Counted from the first letter of the stretch, positions 24,985 through 36,312 are shown. The stretch is 64,000 nucleotides of DNA from Microvirga calopogonii (GCF_003347665.1 NZ_QDGA01000001.1:62001-126000), one strand, 5' to 3'. Notes: a model not told the origin generated them from the sequence alone. A program made the numbers and translations.

Positions 24985-26361
24985 ATGAGCAATGTGATTG
25001 ACGCCCTTATTGCAGCCCTGGGATCGCAGGTCCGCATCGGATCCGACATCCCTGCCCGCAATCATGCCGATGCCAGCGGCCTCAAGGCGGTCGCACCTCA
25101 GGCGCTGATCCTGCCGCAGACCACGGAGGATGTCTCGACCGCCTTGAGGATCTGCCAAGAGCACCGCCAGCCTGTCGTCACGCAGGGCGGATTGACGGGC
25201 CTTGCGGGCGGTGCTCATCCGCAAGCGGGAGAGATTGCCCTGTCGCTGGAACGGATGAACGGGATCGAAGAGATCGACCCGGCAAGCGCCACGCTGACGG
25301 CCCTCGCCGGCACACCCCTCGCGGTCATTCAGCAGGCGGCGGACGAAGCAGGCTTCCTGTGCGGGATCGACCTCGGTGCGCGCGGAACCTGCACGATCGG
25401 GGGCAACATCGCGACCAATGCCGGCGGCAATCAGGTTCTGCGCTATGGCATGACCCGGCGCAACGTTCTCGGCCTGGAAGTTGTCCTGGCGGACGGCACC
25501 GTGGTCCGGTCCCTCAACAAGATGCTGAAGAACAATGCCGGATACGATTGGACACAGCTCTTCATCGGCAGCGAGGGAACTCTCGGCATCGTAACCCGGG
25601 GGGTGATCGGCCTGCACCCTAAACCCCAGGGACTACAGACCGCTCTCTGCGCGGTCGCCAGTTTCGAGGATGCCCTCGTCGTCCTGCGCCGATTCCAGCA
25701 GGCCCATCCGGGACGCCTGCTGGTCTTCGAGGCCATGTGGCGAGAATTCATGACGGTCGCGACCGAGATCTGCGGCCTCGCGCCGGCATTCGAGTCCGAG
25801 CACGACGTGACGCTCCTGATCGAGGCCGACATGGGCGTGGATCCGGCGGGAACGGAAGCCTTTTCCCTCCTCCTTGAGGAGTTCTACGAGCAGGACCTGA
25901 TCAAGGACGCCGTGGTGGCTCAGTCGCGAGCCGACCGGAACCGCTTCTGGGCCTATCGGGAAACGCCCTACGAATACGGACGCTTCCTGCCGGAGGAAAT
26001 CCGCTTCGACGTCAGCGTGCCGCTCAACCGGATGACGGAAGCCGTCGCACATCTGCGTCAGGAGATGCCCAAGCAATGGCCCGACGCCGTTTACGTCGTG
26101 TTCGGACATGTGGCCGACAGCAACATCCATATCAATGTCGCCATTCGCGACATGGACGATGCGATCAAGAAGGGCGTTCAGGGTCTCGTCTACGATCTCG
26201 TCTCCCGGCTCGGCGGCTCGATCTCCGCGGAACACGGCATCGGACGCATCAAGCGCCCCTATCTCCCCTTGAGCCGTACGGAGCCCGAACTCGTCCTGAT
26301 GAGGCAGATGAAGCAAACGCTGGATCCCGCCGGCATCCTCAATCCCGGCCGCATTCTTTAG
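24985..26361 (+). CDS. FAD-linked oxidase / dehydrogenase (GlcD-DLD-D2HGDH family)
   Basis: This vanillyl-alcohol-oxidase-fold flavoprotein has about 458 residues. The FAD-binding half carries TQGGLTGLAGG near 60 and IGGNIATNAGGNQVLRYG near 135; the C-terminal half has HVADSNIHINV near 375 and EHGIGRIKR near 415, the metal/substrate side of 2-hydroxy acid dehydrogenases. Such enzymes oxidise D-2-hydroxy acids (glycolate, D-lactate, 2-hydroxyglutarate). The ATG at 24985 lacks a strong ribosome site; a TTG five codons upstream is possible. It lies 113 bases after the dehydratase gene and 29 before the SDR. Confidence 0.87.
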   Translation: MSNVIDALIAALGSQVRIGSDIPARNHADASGLKAVAPQALILPQTTEDVSTALRICQEHRQPVVTQGGLTGLAGGAHPQAGEIALSLERMNGIEEIDPASATLTALAGTPLAVIQQAADEAGFLCGIDLGARGTCTIGGNIATNAGGNQVLRYGMTRRNVLGLEVVLADGTVVRSLNKMLKNNAGYDWTQLFIGSEGTLGIVTRGVIGLHPKPQGLQTALCAVASFEDALVVLRRFQQAHPGRLLVFEAMWREFMTVATEICGLAPAFESEHDVTLLIEADMGVDPAGTEAFSLLLEEFYEQDLIKDAVVAQSRADRNRFWAYRETPYEYGRFLPEEIRFDVSVPLNRMTEAVAHLRQEMPKQWPDAVYVVFGHVADSNIHINVAIRDMDDAIKKGVQGLVYDLVSRLGGSISAEHGIGRIKRPYLPLSRTEPELVLMRQMKQTLDPAGILNPGRIL

Positions 26362-26390
26362 GTGTGTTTCAGCTCATTCGGGGTCTGAGG

Positions 26391-27167
26391 ATGCATACGA
26401 ACATTGCGAACCTCTTCGATCTGTCAGGCCGCATCGCCCTCGTGACGGGATCGAGCGCGGGCATCGGCCTTGCTCTCGCGCGGGGGCTCGGACGCGCCGG
26501 AGCCCGCGTCATCCTCAACGGACGCCAGCCGGACAGGGTTGCAGGAGCGGCACAGATCTTGCGGGACGACGGTTCGTCCGTATTCGAGATGCCCTTCGAT
26601 GTGACGGACAGCAAAGCCGTCAAGGCGGCAATCGAGCGGATCGAAGCGGACATCGGCCCCATCGGCATCCTGATCAACAACGCCGGCATGCAGCGCCGAG
26701 GTCCCCTGGAGGATTACCCGGAGGAAACCTGGCACGAGCTGATGACGACGAATGTGGACAGCGTCTTCTATGTGAGCCAGGCCGTTGCCAGGAAGATGAT
26801 CCCGCGCGGCCGGGGGAAGATCATCAATATCTGCTCGGTTCAAAGCGAGCTCGGACGCCCCTCGATTGCGCCATATACGGCCACGAAAGGAGCCGTGAAG
26901 ATGCTCACGAAGGGGATGGCCATCGATTGGGGCAAGCACGGCCTCCAGGTGAATGGCATCGGACCAGGTTATTTCAAGACGGAACTCAATCAGGCCCTGG
27001 TCGACGACAAGGCCTTCTCCGACTGGCTCATCGGCCGTACGCCCTCCCGGCGCTGGGGGGAATTGGAGGACCTGATCGGCGCTGTGATCTTCCTCGCGTC
27101 GGATGCATCCGGCTTCGTCAACGGTCAGATCATCTATGTCGATGGCGGCGTGACGGCTTCTCTTTGA
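26391..27167 (+). CDS. SDR family oxidoreductase (gluconate 5-dehydrogenase-like)
   Basis: The 258-residue classical short-chain dehydrogenase has TGSSAGIG near 19-26, NNAG near 95, a catalytic Ser in CSVQS near 148 and YTATKGA near 162. The overall pattern, including GIGPGYFKTELNQALV, resembles IdnO/gluconate 5-dehydrogenase-type enzymes acting on sugar acids. The frame is open far upstream inside the oxidase gene, but ATG 26391, just after GGG/GAGG, gives the family-length protein. It closes the rightward arm of the sugar-acid locus. Confidence 0.87.
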   Translation: MHTNIANLFDLSGRIALVTGSSAGIGLALARGLGRAGARVILNGRQPDRVAGAAQILRDDGSSVFEMPFDVTDSKAVKAAIERIEADIGPIGILINNAGMQRRGPLEDYPEETWHELMTTNVDSVFYVSQAVARKMIPRGRGKIINICSVQSELGRPSIAPYTATKGAVKMLTKGMAIDWGKHGLQVNGIGPGYFKTELNQALVDDKAFSDWLIGRTPSRRWGELEDLIGAVIFLASDASGFVNGQIIYVDGGVTASL

Positions 27168-27389
27168 GACTCCGGGCAACCCATCTTTAAGGTTTGAGAT
27201 CGTAAATCGCTATTCGCGGTTGCCATATCCGGCCAGGATGGTTAGCAACGGCACCTGTGTTTTGCATAGCATCGCCCCCGGAAGTGGCCCACTTCAGGGG
27301 CAGATGCACATCTTATTGGAAGAGCGCATCATTCGATCCGGCCCAGAGGGCCGCACGATGCACTGGAAAAGCGACTTGGGAGGTGCTTC

Positions 27390-27620
27390 ATGCCCCACGG
27401 AGCGTATTGCGTTGCATTCAAGCACAATCGTTGGACGGTTTCTCAATTCGGCCGGGATCTCGGCTCGTTTTATTTTCGCGCAAAGGCATTGAAATTCGCC
27501 GTCGAGGCAGCCTGCTGGTCGGCCGTCTCGAACAATCCGACGGTTTTCGTTCTGGATCGCACAGGCGATTTCTACACCGCCTGGCGCGGTGATCGGGACA
27601 GTCTCTCAGCCGAATTCTGA
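27390..27620 (+). CDS. Small hypothetical protein
   Basis: The 76-residue protein is supported by a strong ribosome site (GGAGG, 6 bases before the ATG). The sequence has a beta-rich pattern (VAFKHNRWTVSQFGRDLG, then PTVFVLDRTGDFYTAWRG) resembling short DUF2188-like folds, but I cannot assign a family. It converges with the hybrid kinase gene 23 bases downstream. Confidence 0.55.
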   Translation: MPHGAYCVAFKHNRWTVSQFGRDLGSFYFRAKALKFAVEAACWSAVSNNPTVFVLDRTGDFYTAWRGDRDSLSAEF

Positions 27621-27643
27621 CCGCCTGCCGCAACTCGGCGCAG

Positions 27644-29752
27644 CTATGCGACAGCGGCGGTCTGACGCATAGCTGCATTCTCCAACTCAACACCCTGCGA
27701 AGAGCCCATCAGCGATCGGATCCTGTCCGCCAAATCGCTCGCCCGATAGGGCTTGTAGAGAAGATTGAGGTCTTCGAGTTTGTCTTCGCCGTCGAAATAT
27801 CCTGTGGTCAGGAGGACTTGGACGTCCGGCTGTTCCTTCTGAATGAGCCGGGCCAGGTCTATGCCGCTGAGGGCACCCGGCATCCTGACGTCGGAGAGAA
27901 CGAGCTTGATGTCCTTCTTCGATTTCAGAAGCCGAGCGGCCTCATCGCCGGTCTCGGCCTCCATGACTTTGAAGCCAAGAGAATGCAGAGTGGACTGTGC
28001 CACTTGGCGAACGGCAGGATTGTCCTCAACGACAAGCACCATGCGGCCATCCCCGAAAGGGTGAACGACGGCCGATTGGTTATCCTCTGCTCTTTCCGCC
28101 GCATCGTGCGAGCGAGGGAGGTAGATGCGGATCGTCGTGCCCGCATTCGGCTCACTCTCGACCTCCACATGGCCTTGGCATTGCTGGACGAAACCATAGA
28201 CCATGCTCAGGCCCAGGCCGGTGCCTTTTCCGCTTTCCTTCGTTGTGAAGAACGGCTCGAAGACCTTCTCCAGCACCTCGGGTGGCATTCCGATTCCCGT
28301 GTCGCTCACGGAGATTACGACGAACTCCCCGCCGGGAGCGGATTTCCCCTCCTCCACCACCTGATTCTTGACGCAGATCGTGAGATCGCCCCCATCGGGC
28401 ATGGCATCGCGGGCGTTGACCGCGAGGTTCAGGAGCGCCGCCTCGAACTGGGCGCGATCGACTTGGATCGGCCAGATGCCTTCTTCAAGATTCAGGCTCG
28501 CATTGATGTGCTCGCCCAGCGTTCTGCGCATCAGCTCGAGCAGGCTCGGCATCAGGCTCGTGACGTCGATGGTTGAAACCTGCAGGGCCTGACGCCGGGA
28601 GAAGGTCAGAAGCCGGTAGGTGAGATCGGCGCAATGCTGGGCGCTTTCGAGCGCCATTCGCACCCGGCGCTCGGCTTTCTCGTTGCCCTGAATGGATTTC
28701 TTCAGAAGATCAAGATTGCCGATCACGACGCTCAGCATGTTGTTGAAATCGTGCGCGATCCCGCCGGTGAGTCGGCCGACCGCCTCGAGCTTGCTGGCAT
28801 GAAGCAGGTTCTGCTCCATCTGCTTGCTCTCCGTGGTATCGAACCACATCCCGAAGAATTCACGCGGACGACCGTTCTCGTCGCGCATGAGGACCGTCTG
28901 GTCGAGGAAATGCCGCTCGACATCGTCGGCGCAGCGCCAGCGATACTCGAGATTGACGGAGCCCTCTTCCTCCAGCCTCCTCAGCTGGGCCAGGACACGT
29001 TCCCGGTCCTCCGGATTGATGCGGGATGACCAGAAGTCAGGACGCTCGAGGAAAGCCTCCGGCCGGAATCCCGTGATGCGCTCGATGCTCTCATTGGTGA
29101 AATGGAGGCGGCGATGATCCTCCTCGACGGAGGCCGTATAGAGCGCGATGGGCAGCGATTGCAGGACGATCGACTGATGCTCCTCGCGGCGGCGCAGGGC
29201 CTGCTCCGCCTTCAGCTTTTCGCTGCGGACATGAAGGTTGTCCATCAGCAGACGGCGCTCCTGCTCGGCCTGCCGACGAATCTCCTCCGTCTTGCGATAA
29301 AGGTCGACGAAAATGTCGACCTTGGATCTGAGGATCAGGGGCTCAATAGGCTTGAAGACATAATCGACGGCCCCCGCCGAGTATCCCTTGAAGACGTGCA
29401 TGTCGTCCTTGTTGAAAGCCGTCAGGAACAGGATCGGCACGCGCGAGGAGCGCGGCCGGTTCCTGATCAGGCTTGCAACCTCATACCCGTCGAGCCGGGG
29501 CATCTGCACGTCGAGCAGGATGACCGCGAAGTCATCCTTCAGGACGTGGCGCAGGGCCCCCTCGCCGGAATCGGCGGTCACGATCTCCACGCCTGGAGAC
29601 CGGAGCACCTCTTCGACGGCGATCAGGTTTCTCGGATCGTCGTCGACCACCAGGATCTTGGCCGGAATCGGATCCGAAGGGGGGCGGACCGAGACCAGAT
29701 GAAAGTCATCCAGCCCCTGGCTCAGCTCCCCTTGCCGTAGGTCGTCCGTCAT
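27644..29752 (-). CDS. Hybrid histidine kinase: receiver-PAS-HisKA-HATPase-receiver
   Basis: This soluble 702-residue sensor kinase has, in order, a receiver (about 31-150; phospho-Asp81 in [13 protein letters not shown]), a PAS domain (about 205-325; [15 protein letters not shown]), HisKA with the phospho-His in [11 protein letters not shown] near 345, HATPase ([36 protein letters not shown]) and a C-terminal receiver ([14 protein letters not shown]). There are no membrane segments. Its start overlaps the stop of the upstream poly-HAMP kinase gene (ATGA), so the two are translationally coupled and probably one phosphorelay. No DNA-binding response regulator is adjacent. Confidence 0.92.
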   Translation of the reverse strand: MTDDLRQGELSQGLDDFHLVSVRPPSDPIPAKILVVDDDPRNLIAVEEVLRSPGVEIVTADSGEGALRHVLKDDFAVILLDVQMPRLDGYEVASLIRNRPRSSRVPILFLTAFNKDDMHVFKGYSAGAVDYVFKPIEPLILRSKVDIFVDLYRKTEEIRRQAEQERRLLMDNLHVRSEKLKAEQALRRREEHQSIVLQSLPIALYTASVEEDHRRLHFTNESIERITGFRPEAFLERPDFWSSRINPEDRERVLAQLRRLEEEGSVNLEYRWRCADDVERHFLDQTVLMRDENGRPREFFGMWFDTTESKQMEQNLLHASKLEAVGRLTGGIAHDFNNMLSVVIGNLDLLKKSIQGNEKAERRVRMALESAQHCADLTYRLLTFSRRQALQVSTIDVTSLMPSLLELMRRTLGEHINASLNLEEGIWPIQVDRAQFEAALLNLAVNARDAMPDGGDLTICVKNQVVEEGKSAPGGEFVVISVSDTGIGMPPEVLEKVFEPFFTTKESGKGTGLGLSMVYGFVQQCQGHVEVESEPNAGTTIRIYLPRSHDAAERAEDNQSAVVHPFGDGRMVLVVEDNPAVRQVAQSTLHSLGFKVMEAETGDEAARLLKSKKDIKLVLSDVRMPGALSGIDLARLIQKEQPDVQVLLTTGYFDGEDKLEDLNLLYKPYRASDLADRIRSLMGSSQGVELENAAMRQTAAVA

Positions 29753-32700
29753 GAGTTCAACCCGGTCTCTGCCGCACCATCGGGAGCCATCTTCCCGTCC
29801 GGGATATATGTGCTCCGACTGAGTTGAACGCGCAAGACGGCCAGAAGTTGATCCACATCAACAGGCTTCGACACGTAGTCCGTCGCGCCGGCCTCGAGGC
29901 ACTTCTCCCGGTCGCCCTTCATGGCCTTCGCCGTCACTGCAACGAGGGGAAGATCGCGATAACGCGGGATATTCCGGATTTCCCGCATGGTCTCGTAGCC
30001 GTCCATCTCGGGCATCATGATATCGACCAGAGCCACGTCGACATCCGGATTGGCCTGAAGCTTCTCGATGCCCTCCAGGCCGTTCTCGGCGAAGATAACC
30101 GAGATCCCATGCTGCTCGAGCGCGCTTGTCAGCGAGAAGATGTTGCGCATGTCGTCGTCGATGATCAGAACCTTCCGGCCGTCGAGCGATCCGTCGGTAC
30201 GTTGCGGGACGACGATGTGCTTTTCTTCGGGTATGGCGTTGATCGCCCGGTGCAGGAACAGAGCCGTATCGTTGAGAAGGCGCTCCGACGAGCCCTCGCC
30301 TTTCACGATGAGCGTTGCCGCCATTCCTTGCAGATGGCGCTCCTCGGCCTTGGTCAGGTCCTGGCCGGTATAGATGACGATCGGCAGCTCCTCTCCACCC
30401 TTCGTCTTGCGCATGCGCTCGATGAGTTCAGAACCGGGGAGATCCGGCAGTCCCAGATCGACGATGGCGCAGTCGAACTGCCGCACCTGGATGGCCTCCA
30501 GGGCCGTCTCGGCCGTTCCCACGGCCGTCACGTCGACCTGCTCGCTCTTCATGAGTTCGGAGAGGCTCATGCGCTGAATGTCGTCATCCTCGACGAGAAG
30601 CAGCTTCTTCACGGGGCGATCGATGAATTCCTTCGTGCGGTTGAGCGCTCCCATGAGCGCCTCCCGGTCGACGGGCTTCTCCAGGAAGCCGAAGGCGCCC
30701 GCCTTGAGCCCGCGCTTCTTCTGATCGTCGACGGAGATCACGTGGATCGGCACATGACGGGTGCGCGGATCGTGCTTCAAGAGATCGAGAAGCGCCCAAC
30801 CGTCCATGTCGGGAAGGCCGATATCGAGCGTGATCGCATGAGGCTTGTAGCGATGCGCGAGGGCGAGCGCCGAGGCGCCGTCCATGGCGATCAATCCCCT
30901 GAAGCCTTCCTCACGGGCAAGCTCCAGCAGCACGGAGGCGAACATGGCGTCGTCCTCGACGATGAGGACGACACGGTCTCCGCTCGTGATCGCATGGCGG
31001 TCGTCGAGCGAGGCGGAGAGAGCCATTGCGGCCGACGGCTGCCGGATCATCGTTCCGGCGGTCTCGTCCATCGTGGTGGTGGATTGAGCGGCTCCGTCGC
31101 CGTTCGGCCGCACGGAGGAGACCGCACCGGCCGTCCCGTGACTGGCCGGCGGATCGACGGGAACGAAGAGCGTGAACGTCGAGCCGCCTCCCGGCGTGCT
31201 CGACACCACGATCTCCCCGCCGAGCAGACGGGCGATCTCACGGCTGATCGACAGGCCGAGGCCGGTTCCACCATATTTCCGGCTCGTCGTGCCGTCGGCC
31301 TGCTGGAACGCCTCGAAGATGATGCGCTGCTTTTCCTCCGGGATGCCGATGCCCGTATCCGTTACCGATATGGCGATCCACTGGCTGCCGGCCCGAAGCG
31401 GCGTTCCTTCCGCCGATCCGATCTGCAGCGTCACGCCCCCGCGCTCCGTAAATTTGAAGGCGTTCGACAACAGATTGCGAAGTACCTGCTGCAGTCGCTT
31501 GGAATCCGTCCTGATCGCCGGCGGCAGCTTCTGGTCGACCTCCACATGGAAATCGAGCTTTCGTTCCTCCGCTACCTGGCGGAAGGTCCGTTCCATGTTG
31601 TCGACCAGGTCCTTGAAGGCAACGCTCGACACCTCCAGGCTGACGGTGCCGGACTCGATCTTCGACAGGTCCAGAATGTCGTTGATGAGCGAAAGCAGAT
31701 CGGAGCCAGCCGCGTGGATGGTCTTGGCGAACTCCCTCTGCTTGTCGGTCAGGTTGCCATCCGAGTTCTCGGTCAGGAGCTTCGAGAGGATGAGGAGCGA
31801 GTTGAGCGGCGTCCGCAACTCGTGGCTCATATTGGCCAGGAACTGCGACTTGTAGCGCGACGTGAGCGAGAGCTGTTCGGCCTTCTCCTCCAGGGCGGTC
31901 TTCGCAACGGACACTTCCTGGTTCTTCGTCTCGACCTCTCTCTTCTGAAGTTCGAGCAGCCGCGCCTTGTCCTCGAGCTCCTCGTTCGTCTTCTGCAAGG
32001 CCTCCTGCTGCTGCCGCAGGAGTTCCTCGGACTGGCGCAGGCTGGCGGCTTGCTGCTCCAGCCGGTCGTTGGTGTTTCTCAGCTCTTCCTGCTGGCTCTG
32101 CAGCTCGGTGGTCAGAAGCTGGGACTGCTTCAGCAGGCCTTCCGTCCGCATGTTCGCTGCGATCGTGTTGAGAACGATGCCGATCGATTCCGTGAGCTGT
32201 TCGAGGAACGACTGATGCGTCTCCGAGAAGCGGCTGAAGGAGGCGAGTTCGATCACCGCCTTGACCTCCTGCTCGAACAGGACAGGCAGCACGATGATGT
32301 TGAGGGGCGGCGCTTCACCCAGAGCCGAACTGATAGTGATGTAGTCGCCCGGCACGTTGGTGAGCAAAATCCGCTTCTTCTCGTAGGCAACCTGCCCGAC
32401 CAGCCCCTCGCGGAGGCGGAAGCGGTTGTTGAGATGTTTCCTCTCCGTGAAGGCGTAAGACGCCACCATGTCGAGGATCGGTCCGCTGCCGTCATTCTCC
32501 ATCTTGTAGAAGACGCCCTGCTGGGCATTCACGAGCGGGGCGATCTCCGACAGGATCATGTTGGACACGGTGGTGAGATCGCGCTCGCCCTGCAGCATGC
32601 GGGTGAACTTGGCGAGATTGGTCTTCAGCCAATCCTGCTCCGCGTTCTTGAGCGTCGTATCGCGCAAGTTGCGGATCATCTCGTTGACGTTGTCCTTGAG

Positions 32701-35601
32701 CGAGGCCAGCTCGCCCGAGGCTTCCACCGAAATCGAACGCGTCAGATCGCCCTTGGTCACGGCGGTGGCCACGTCCGCGATGGCGCGCACCTGGGTGGTG
32801 AGGTTGGCCGCAAGCTGGTTAACGTTGTCGGTGAGATCGCGCCACAGGCCCGCGGCGCCGGGCACCCTCGCCTGTCCGCCGAGCTTGCCCTCTACGCCCA
32901 CCTCGCGGGCGACGTTCGTCACCTGGTCGGCGAAGGTGGCCAGCGTGTCGATCATCTCGTTGATGGTCTCGGCAAGCGCGGCGATTTCGCCCTTGGCATC
33001 CACGACGAGCTTGCGCTTGAGGTCACCCTCGGCGACGGCTGTCACCACGCTGGCGATGCCGCGCACCTGACCGGTGAGGTTGTTCGCCATCATGTTGACG
33101 TTGTCAGTGAGGTCCTTCCAGGTGCCGGCCACGCCGCGCACCTGAGCCTGACCGCCGAGCTTGCCTTCGATGCCCACTTCGCGCGCCACGCGCGTCACTT
33201 CGGACGCGAAGGAGTTGAGCTGGTCCACCATGGTGTTGATCGTGGACTTCAGCTCAAGGATTTCGCCACGGACATCGACGGTGATCTTCTTGGACAGGTC
33301 GCCGTTCGCGACCGCCGTCGTCACCTCGGCGATGTTACGCACCTGACCGGTCAGGTTCGCCGCCATCATGTTGACGTTGTCGGTGAGGTCCTTCCAGACG
33401 CCGCCGACGCCGCGCACCTGCGCTTGTCCACCAAGTTTGCCCTCGGTGCCCACTTCACGCGCCACGCGGGTCACCTCGCCGGCGAAGGAATTCAGCTGGT
33501 CCACCATGGTGTTGATCGTGGACTTCAGCTCCAGGATTTCGCCTTCGACCGCAACAGTGATCTTTTTCGACAGGTCGCCGTTCGCGACCGCCGTCGTCAC
33601 CTCGGCGATGTTACGCACCTGACCGGTCAGGTTCGCCGCCATCATGTTGACGTTGTCGGTGAGGTCCTTCCAGACGCCGCCGACGCCGCGCACCTGCGCT
33701 TGTCCACCAAGTTTGCCCTCGGTGCCCACTTCACGCGCCACGCGGGTCACCTCGCCGGCGAAGGAATTCAGCTGGTCCACCATGGTGTTGATCGTGGACT
33801 TCAGCTCCAGGATTTCGCCTTCGACCGCAACAGTGATCTTTTTCGACAGGTCGCCGTTCGCGACCGCCGTCGTCACCTCGGCGATGTTACGCACCTGACC
33901 CGTCAGGTTCGCCGCCATCAGGTTCACGTTGTCGGTGAGGTCCTTCCAGGTGCCGGCCACGCCTTCCACGCGGGCTTGGCCACCGAGCTTGCCTTCGGAT
34001 CCCACCTCTTTCGCCACGCGGGTCACCTCGCCGGCGAAGGAATTCAGCTGATCCACCATGGTGTTGATGGTCGATTTCAGCTCGAGGATTTCTCCACGCA
34101 CTTCGACGGTGATCTTCTTGGAGAGGTCACCGTTCGCGACGGCCGTGGTCACTTCCGCGATGTTACGCACCTGCCCGGTCAGGTTCGCCGCCATCAGGTT
34201 CACGTTGTCGGTCAGGTCCTTCCAGGTACCCGCCACGCCACGCACCTGCGCCTGACCGCCGAGCTTGCCTTCCGAGCCCACTTCCTTCGCCACACGGGTC
34301 ACTTCGGACGCGAACGAATTCAGCTGGTCCACCATGGTGTTGATGGTGTTCTTGAGTTCCAGGATCTCGCCCCGGACCTCCACGGTGATCTTCTTGGAGA
34401 GGTCGCCGTTCGCGACCGCGGTCGTGACCTCGGCGATGTTGCGAACCTGGGCGGTCAGATTCGCGCCCATCATGTTCACATTCTCTGTGAGATCGCGCCA
34501 GACGCCACCGACGCCCTCCACCTGCGCCTGACCGCCGAGTTTGCCTTCCGAGCCCACTTCCTTCGCGACGCGCGTCACTTCCGAGGCAAAGGAGTTGAGC
34601 TGGTCGACCATGGTGTTGATGGTGGACTTGAGGGCCAGAATCTCGCCCTTCACATCTACCGTGATCTTCTTGGACAGGTCGCCGCGGGCAACCGCCGTGG
34701 TGACCTCTGCGATGTTACGCACCTGACCCGTCAGGTTGGCGGCCATCATGTTGACGTTGTCGGTCAGATCCTTCCAGACGCCGCCGACGCCACGCACTTG
34801 GGCCTGACCGCCGAGCTTGCCTTCCGACCCGACCTCTTTCGCGACGCGCGTCACCTCGGACGCGAAGGAGTTGAGCTGGTCCACCATGGTGTTGATGGTG
34901 TCCTTCAGCTCCAGGATCTCGCCCTTCACGTCGACGGTGATCTTCTTGGACAGGTCGCCGTTCGCCACGGCGGTGGTGACCTCGGCAATGTTGCGGACCT
35001 GACCGGTGAGGTTTGCCGCCATCAGGTTCACGTTCTCGGTGAGGTCCTTCCAGGTGCCGGCCACGCCCTTGACCTTCGCCTGACCGCCGAGCTTGCCTTC
35101 CGATCCCACCTCGCGCGCCACGCGGGTCACCTCCGAGGCGAAGCTGCCGAGCTGGCCGACCATGGTGTTGACCACTTTGCCGATGCGCAGGAATTCGCCA
35201 CGCAGGGGACGCCCATCGGTCGCGAGATCGATCGTCTGGCTCAAATCGCCCTTCGCCACCGCGCCGATGACCCGCGCCACCTCGACGGTCGGCTGAACGA
35301 TGTCGCCGATCATCGCATTCACGGAGTCGACGCATTCGCTCCAGCAGCCGGTCGCCCCTGCAAGGCGCCCGCGCTCCTCGATCCGGCCTTCCTTACCGAC
35401 GACCTTGGCGACGCGCTCCAGTTCCTGCGCGAGGCCGTGGTTCAGGTCCGCTATATCGTTGAACGCCTCCGCAATCTCGCCATCGATACCGGTCAGATCC
35501 GACGGCAGACGGGTGGAAAAATCGCCTTTTCTCAAGGCTCGCAGTGTTTTGAGAAGCAGCCTGGGATCAAGCTGCGAAGTGGCGGTTTCAACTTGCGACA
35601 T
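29749..35601 (-). CDS. Giant soluble poly-HAMP hybrid histidine kinase with three receivers
   Basis: The 1950-residue protein has, in order, about eleven tandem HAMP-type units of roughly 92 residues (about 15-985; typical unit start [12 protein letters not shown], inner motif GKLGGQA), a GAF domain (about 1010-1160), a long coiled coil (about 1160-1250), HisKA with SHELRTP, HATPase ([25 protein letters not shown]) and three receivers ([33 protein letters not shown]). No membrane segment is present. The unit size and arrangement resemble the HAMP array of fungal group III (Nik1/Os-1) kinases. The ATG at 35601 follows GGGGG. Two neighbouring units are identical at DNA level. Confidence 0.93.
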   Translation of the reverse strand: MSQVETATSQLDPRLLLKTLRALRKGDFSTRLPSDLTGIDGEIAEAFNDIADLNHGLAQELERVAKVVGKEGRIEERGRLAGATGCWSECVDSVNAMIGDIVQPTVEVARVIGAVAKGDLSQTIDLATDGRPLRGEFLRIGKVVNTMVGQLGSFASEVTRVAREVGSEGKLGGQAKVKGVAGTWKDLTENVNLMAANLTGQVRNIAEVTTAVANGDLSKKITVDVKGEILELKDTINTMVDQLNSFASEVTRVAKEVGSEGKLGGQAQVRGVGGVWKDLTDNVNMMAANLTGQVRNIAEVTTAVARGDLSKKITVDVKGEILALKSTINTMVDQLNSFASEVTRVAKEVGSEGKLGGQAQVEGVGGVWRDLTENVNMMGANLTAQVRNIAEVTTAVANGDLSKKITVEVRGEILELKNTINTMVDQLNSFASEVTRVAKEVGSEGKLGGQAQVRGVAGTWKDLTDNVNLMAANLTGQVRNIAEVTTAVANGDLSKKITVEVRGEILELKSTINTMVDQLNSFAGEVTRVAKEVGSEGKLGGQARVEGVAGTWKDLTDNVNLMAANLTGQVRNIAEVTTAVANGDLSKKITVAVEGEILELKSTINTMVDQLNSFAGEVTRVAREVGTEGKLGGQAQVRGVGGVWKDLTDNVNMMAANLTGQVRNIAEVTTAVANGDLSKKITVAVEGEILELKSTINTMVDQLNSFAGEVTRVAREVGTEGKLGGQAQVRGVGGVWKDLTDNVNMMAANLTGQVRNIAEVTTAVANGDLSKKITVDVRGEILELKSTINTMVDQLNSFASEVTRVAREVGIEGKLGGQAQVRGVAGTWKDLTDNVNMMANNLTGQVRGIASVVTAVAEGDLKRKLVVDAKGEIAALAETINEMIDTLATFADQVTNVAREVGVEGKLGGQARVPGAAGLWRDLTDNVNQLAANLTTQVRAIADVATAVTKGDLTRSISVEASGELASLKDNVNEMIRNLRDTTLKNAEQDWLKTNLAKFTRMLQGERDLTTVSNMILSEIAPLVNAQQGVFYKMENDGSGPILDMVASYAFTERKHLNNRFRLREGLVGQVAYEKKRILLTNVPGDYITISSALGEAPPLNIIVLPVLFEQEVKAVIELASFSRFSETHQSFLEQLTESIGIVLNTIAANMRTEGLLKQSQLLTTELQSQQEELRNTNDRLEQQAASLRQSEELLRQQQEALQKTNEELEDKARLLELQKREVETKNQEVSVAKTALEEKAEQLSLTSRYKSQFLANMSHELRTPLNSLLILSKLLTENSDGNLTDKQREFAKTIHAAGSDLLSLINDILDLSKIESGTVSLEVSSVAFKDLVDNMERTFRQVAEERKLDFHVEVDQKLPPAIRTDSKRLQQVLRNLLSNAFKFTERGGVTLQIGSAEGTPLRAGSQWIAISVTDTGIGIPEEKQRIIFEAFQQADGTTSRKYGGTGLGLSISREIARLLGGEIVVSSTPGGGSTFTLFVPVDPPASHGTAGAVSSVRPNGDGAAQSTTTMDETAGTMIRQPSAAMALSASLDDRHAITSGDRVVLIVEDDAMFASVLLELAREEGFRGLIAMDGASALALAHRYKPHAITLDIGLPDMDGWALLDLLKHDPRTRHVPIHVISVDDQKKRGLKAGAFGFLEKPVDREALMGALNRTKEFIDRPVKKLLLVEDDDIQRMSLSELMKSEQVDVTAVGTAETALEAIQVRQFDCAIVDLGLPDLPGSELIERMRKTKGGEELPIVIYTGQDLTKAEERHLQGMAATLIVKGEGSSERLLNDTALFLHRAINAIPEEKHIVVPQRTDGSLDGRKVLIIDDDMRNIFSLTSALEQHGISVIFAENGLEGIEKLQANPDVDVALVDIMMPEMDGYETMREIRNIPRYRDLPLVAVTAKAMKGDREKCLEAGATDYVSKPVDVDQLLAVLRVQLSRSTYIPDGKMAPDGAAETGLNS
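33293..33900. repeat. Exact 276-bp tandem duplication inside the poly-HAMP gene
   Basis: Bases 33293-33624 are identical to 33569-33900 (offset 276 bases, 92 codons) as far as I can read them. The identity covers one full HAMP unit plus part of the next. Other units differ at many third positions, so this copy is recent or homogenised. It preserves the frame. Confidence 0.85.
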
Positions 35602-35973
35602 AAAAGCCCCCGTTACGCTGTTCCAGACGCAACCCACGCCTGGCCCCCTTGTGCCGACATTCCAAAAGCTACTTTGTTCGTCTTCAGATGGAATTCGACC
35701 GACCTTAACGTTTTTCAAGAGGCGGAGTTCCATGCCGGACCAAATTTCGCGATGGATCGGTTAACGCGAAATATTCTGTCGCAGACCGGCCACATGTGGC
35801 CGTCGGGGCTCCGGGAGAGGGAGCGACGCATGGAAGCCGGCTTACCGACTGACGGGGGTGTCGCCTGGACCGTCGGCACAGCCCAGAAACCGATCGGTCC
35901 GACAGCAAACAAGCCGCAACCAGTCATGGTGCGGCTTGAGGCAGGAAATTGACTGTAGGGTGTGGGCGTCAGG
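35602..35973. promoter_or_regulatory. Region between the kdu operon end and the kinase gene
   Basis: Both flanking genes run leftward. The right part holds the terminator hairpin after kdgF (35911-35937), and the left part must contain the promoter of the kinase operon. I see no gene in it. Confidence 0.5.
35911..35937 (-). terminator. Terminator of the TRAP-kdu operon
   Basis: AAGCCGCA (35911-35918) and TGCGGCTT (35930-35937) form a perfect 8-bp stem, with CCA/TGG able to extend pairing into the loop. In the leftward direction the stem is followed by a T-rich stretch (GTTTGC). It lies 37 bases after the kdgF-like stop. Confidence 0.65.
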
Positions 35974-36312
35974 TCAGACGAAATCTTCACGCATCGGGGT
36001 GAAGACGTCGAGAAGCACCCCGGCTTCCACCGCAACGGCGCCATGAATGGCGTTGGGAGGCACGAGAAAGCTGTCGCCCTGCTTCAGCCTCTCGGTCCGC
36101 CCGGCAATCGTCACGTCGAAGACGCCCGCTTCGACAAGGCTGCACTGGATATGCGGATGCGAATGGGGCGTGCCGACGGCACCCGCCCGGAAATCTACGC
36201 GCACCATCATCACCTCTGCATTATAGGTGAGGATCTTGCGGCGGATACCCTCGCCTGCCGGCTCCCAATCGAGCTTGCTGTCAAAGGCGAAAGGTTCATT
36301 GATGCGGTTCAT
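35974..36312 (-). CDS. kdgF: Cupin-domain protein, KdgF-like
   Basis: This is a 112-residue single-domain cupin. The metal-binding motif GTPHSHPHIQCSLVEAG around 47-63 and the second motif HGAVAVEAG near 90 are visible. KdgF-type proteins linearise unsaturated monouronates released from pectin or alginate to the keto acid that KduI isomerises. The ATG at 36312 has GGAGG four bases upstream, and the gene follows kduD by 18 bases, so the pathway context supports this name over other small cupins. Confidence 0.8.
   Translation of the reverse strand: MNRINEPFAFDSKLDWEPAGEGIRRKILTYNAEVMMVRVDFRAGAVGTPHSHPHIQCSLVEAGVFDVTIAGRTERLKQGDSFLVPPNAIHGAVAVEAGVLLDVFTPMREDFV

Noticed and set aside
32700..35300. 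Regular DNA repeats that might be read as a CRISPR-like or satellite array
   Set aside because: The period is 276 bases and in frame; the repeats encode HAMP units, with no short direct repeats and unique spacers.
29824..35952. A 2042-codon open frame on the plus strand opposite the poly-HAMP kinase
   Set aside because: It is exactly antisense to a clearly recognisable kinase; its length comes from GC-rich codon bias and the repeated units. It shows no domain of its own and no ribosome site.
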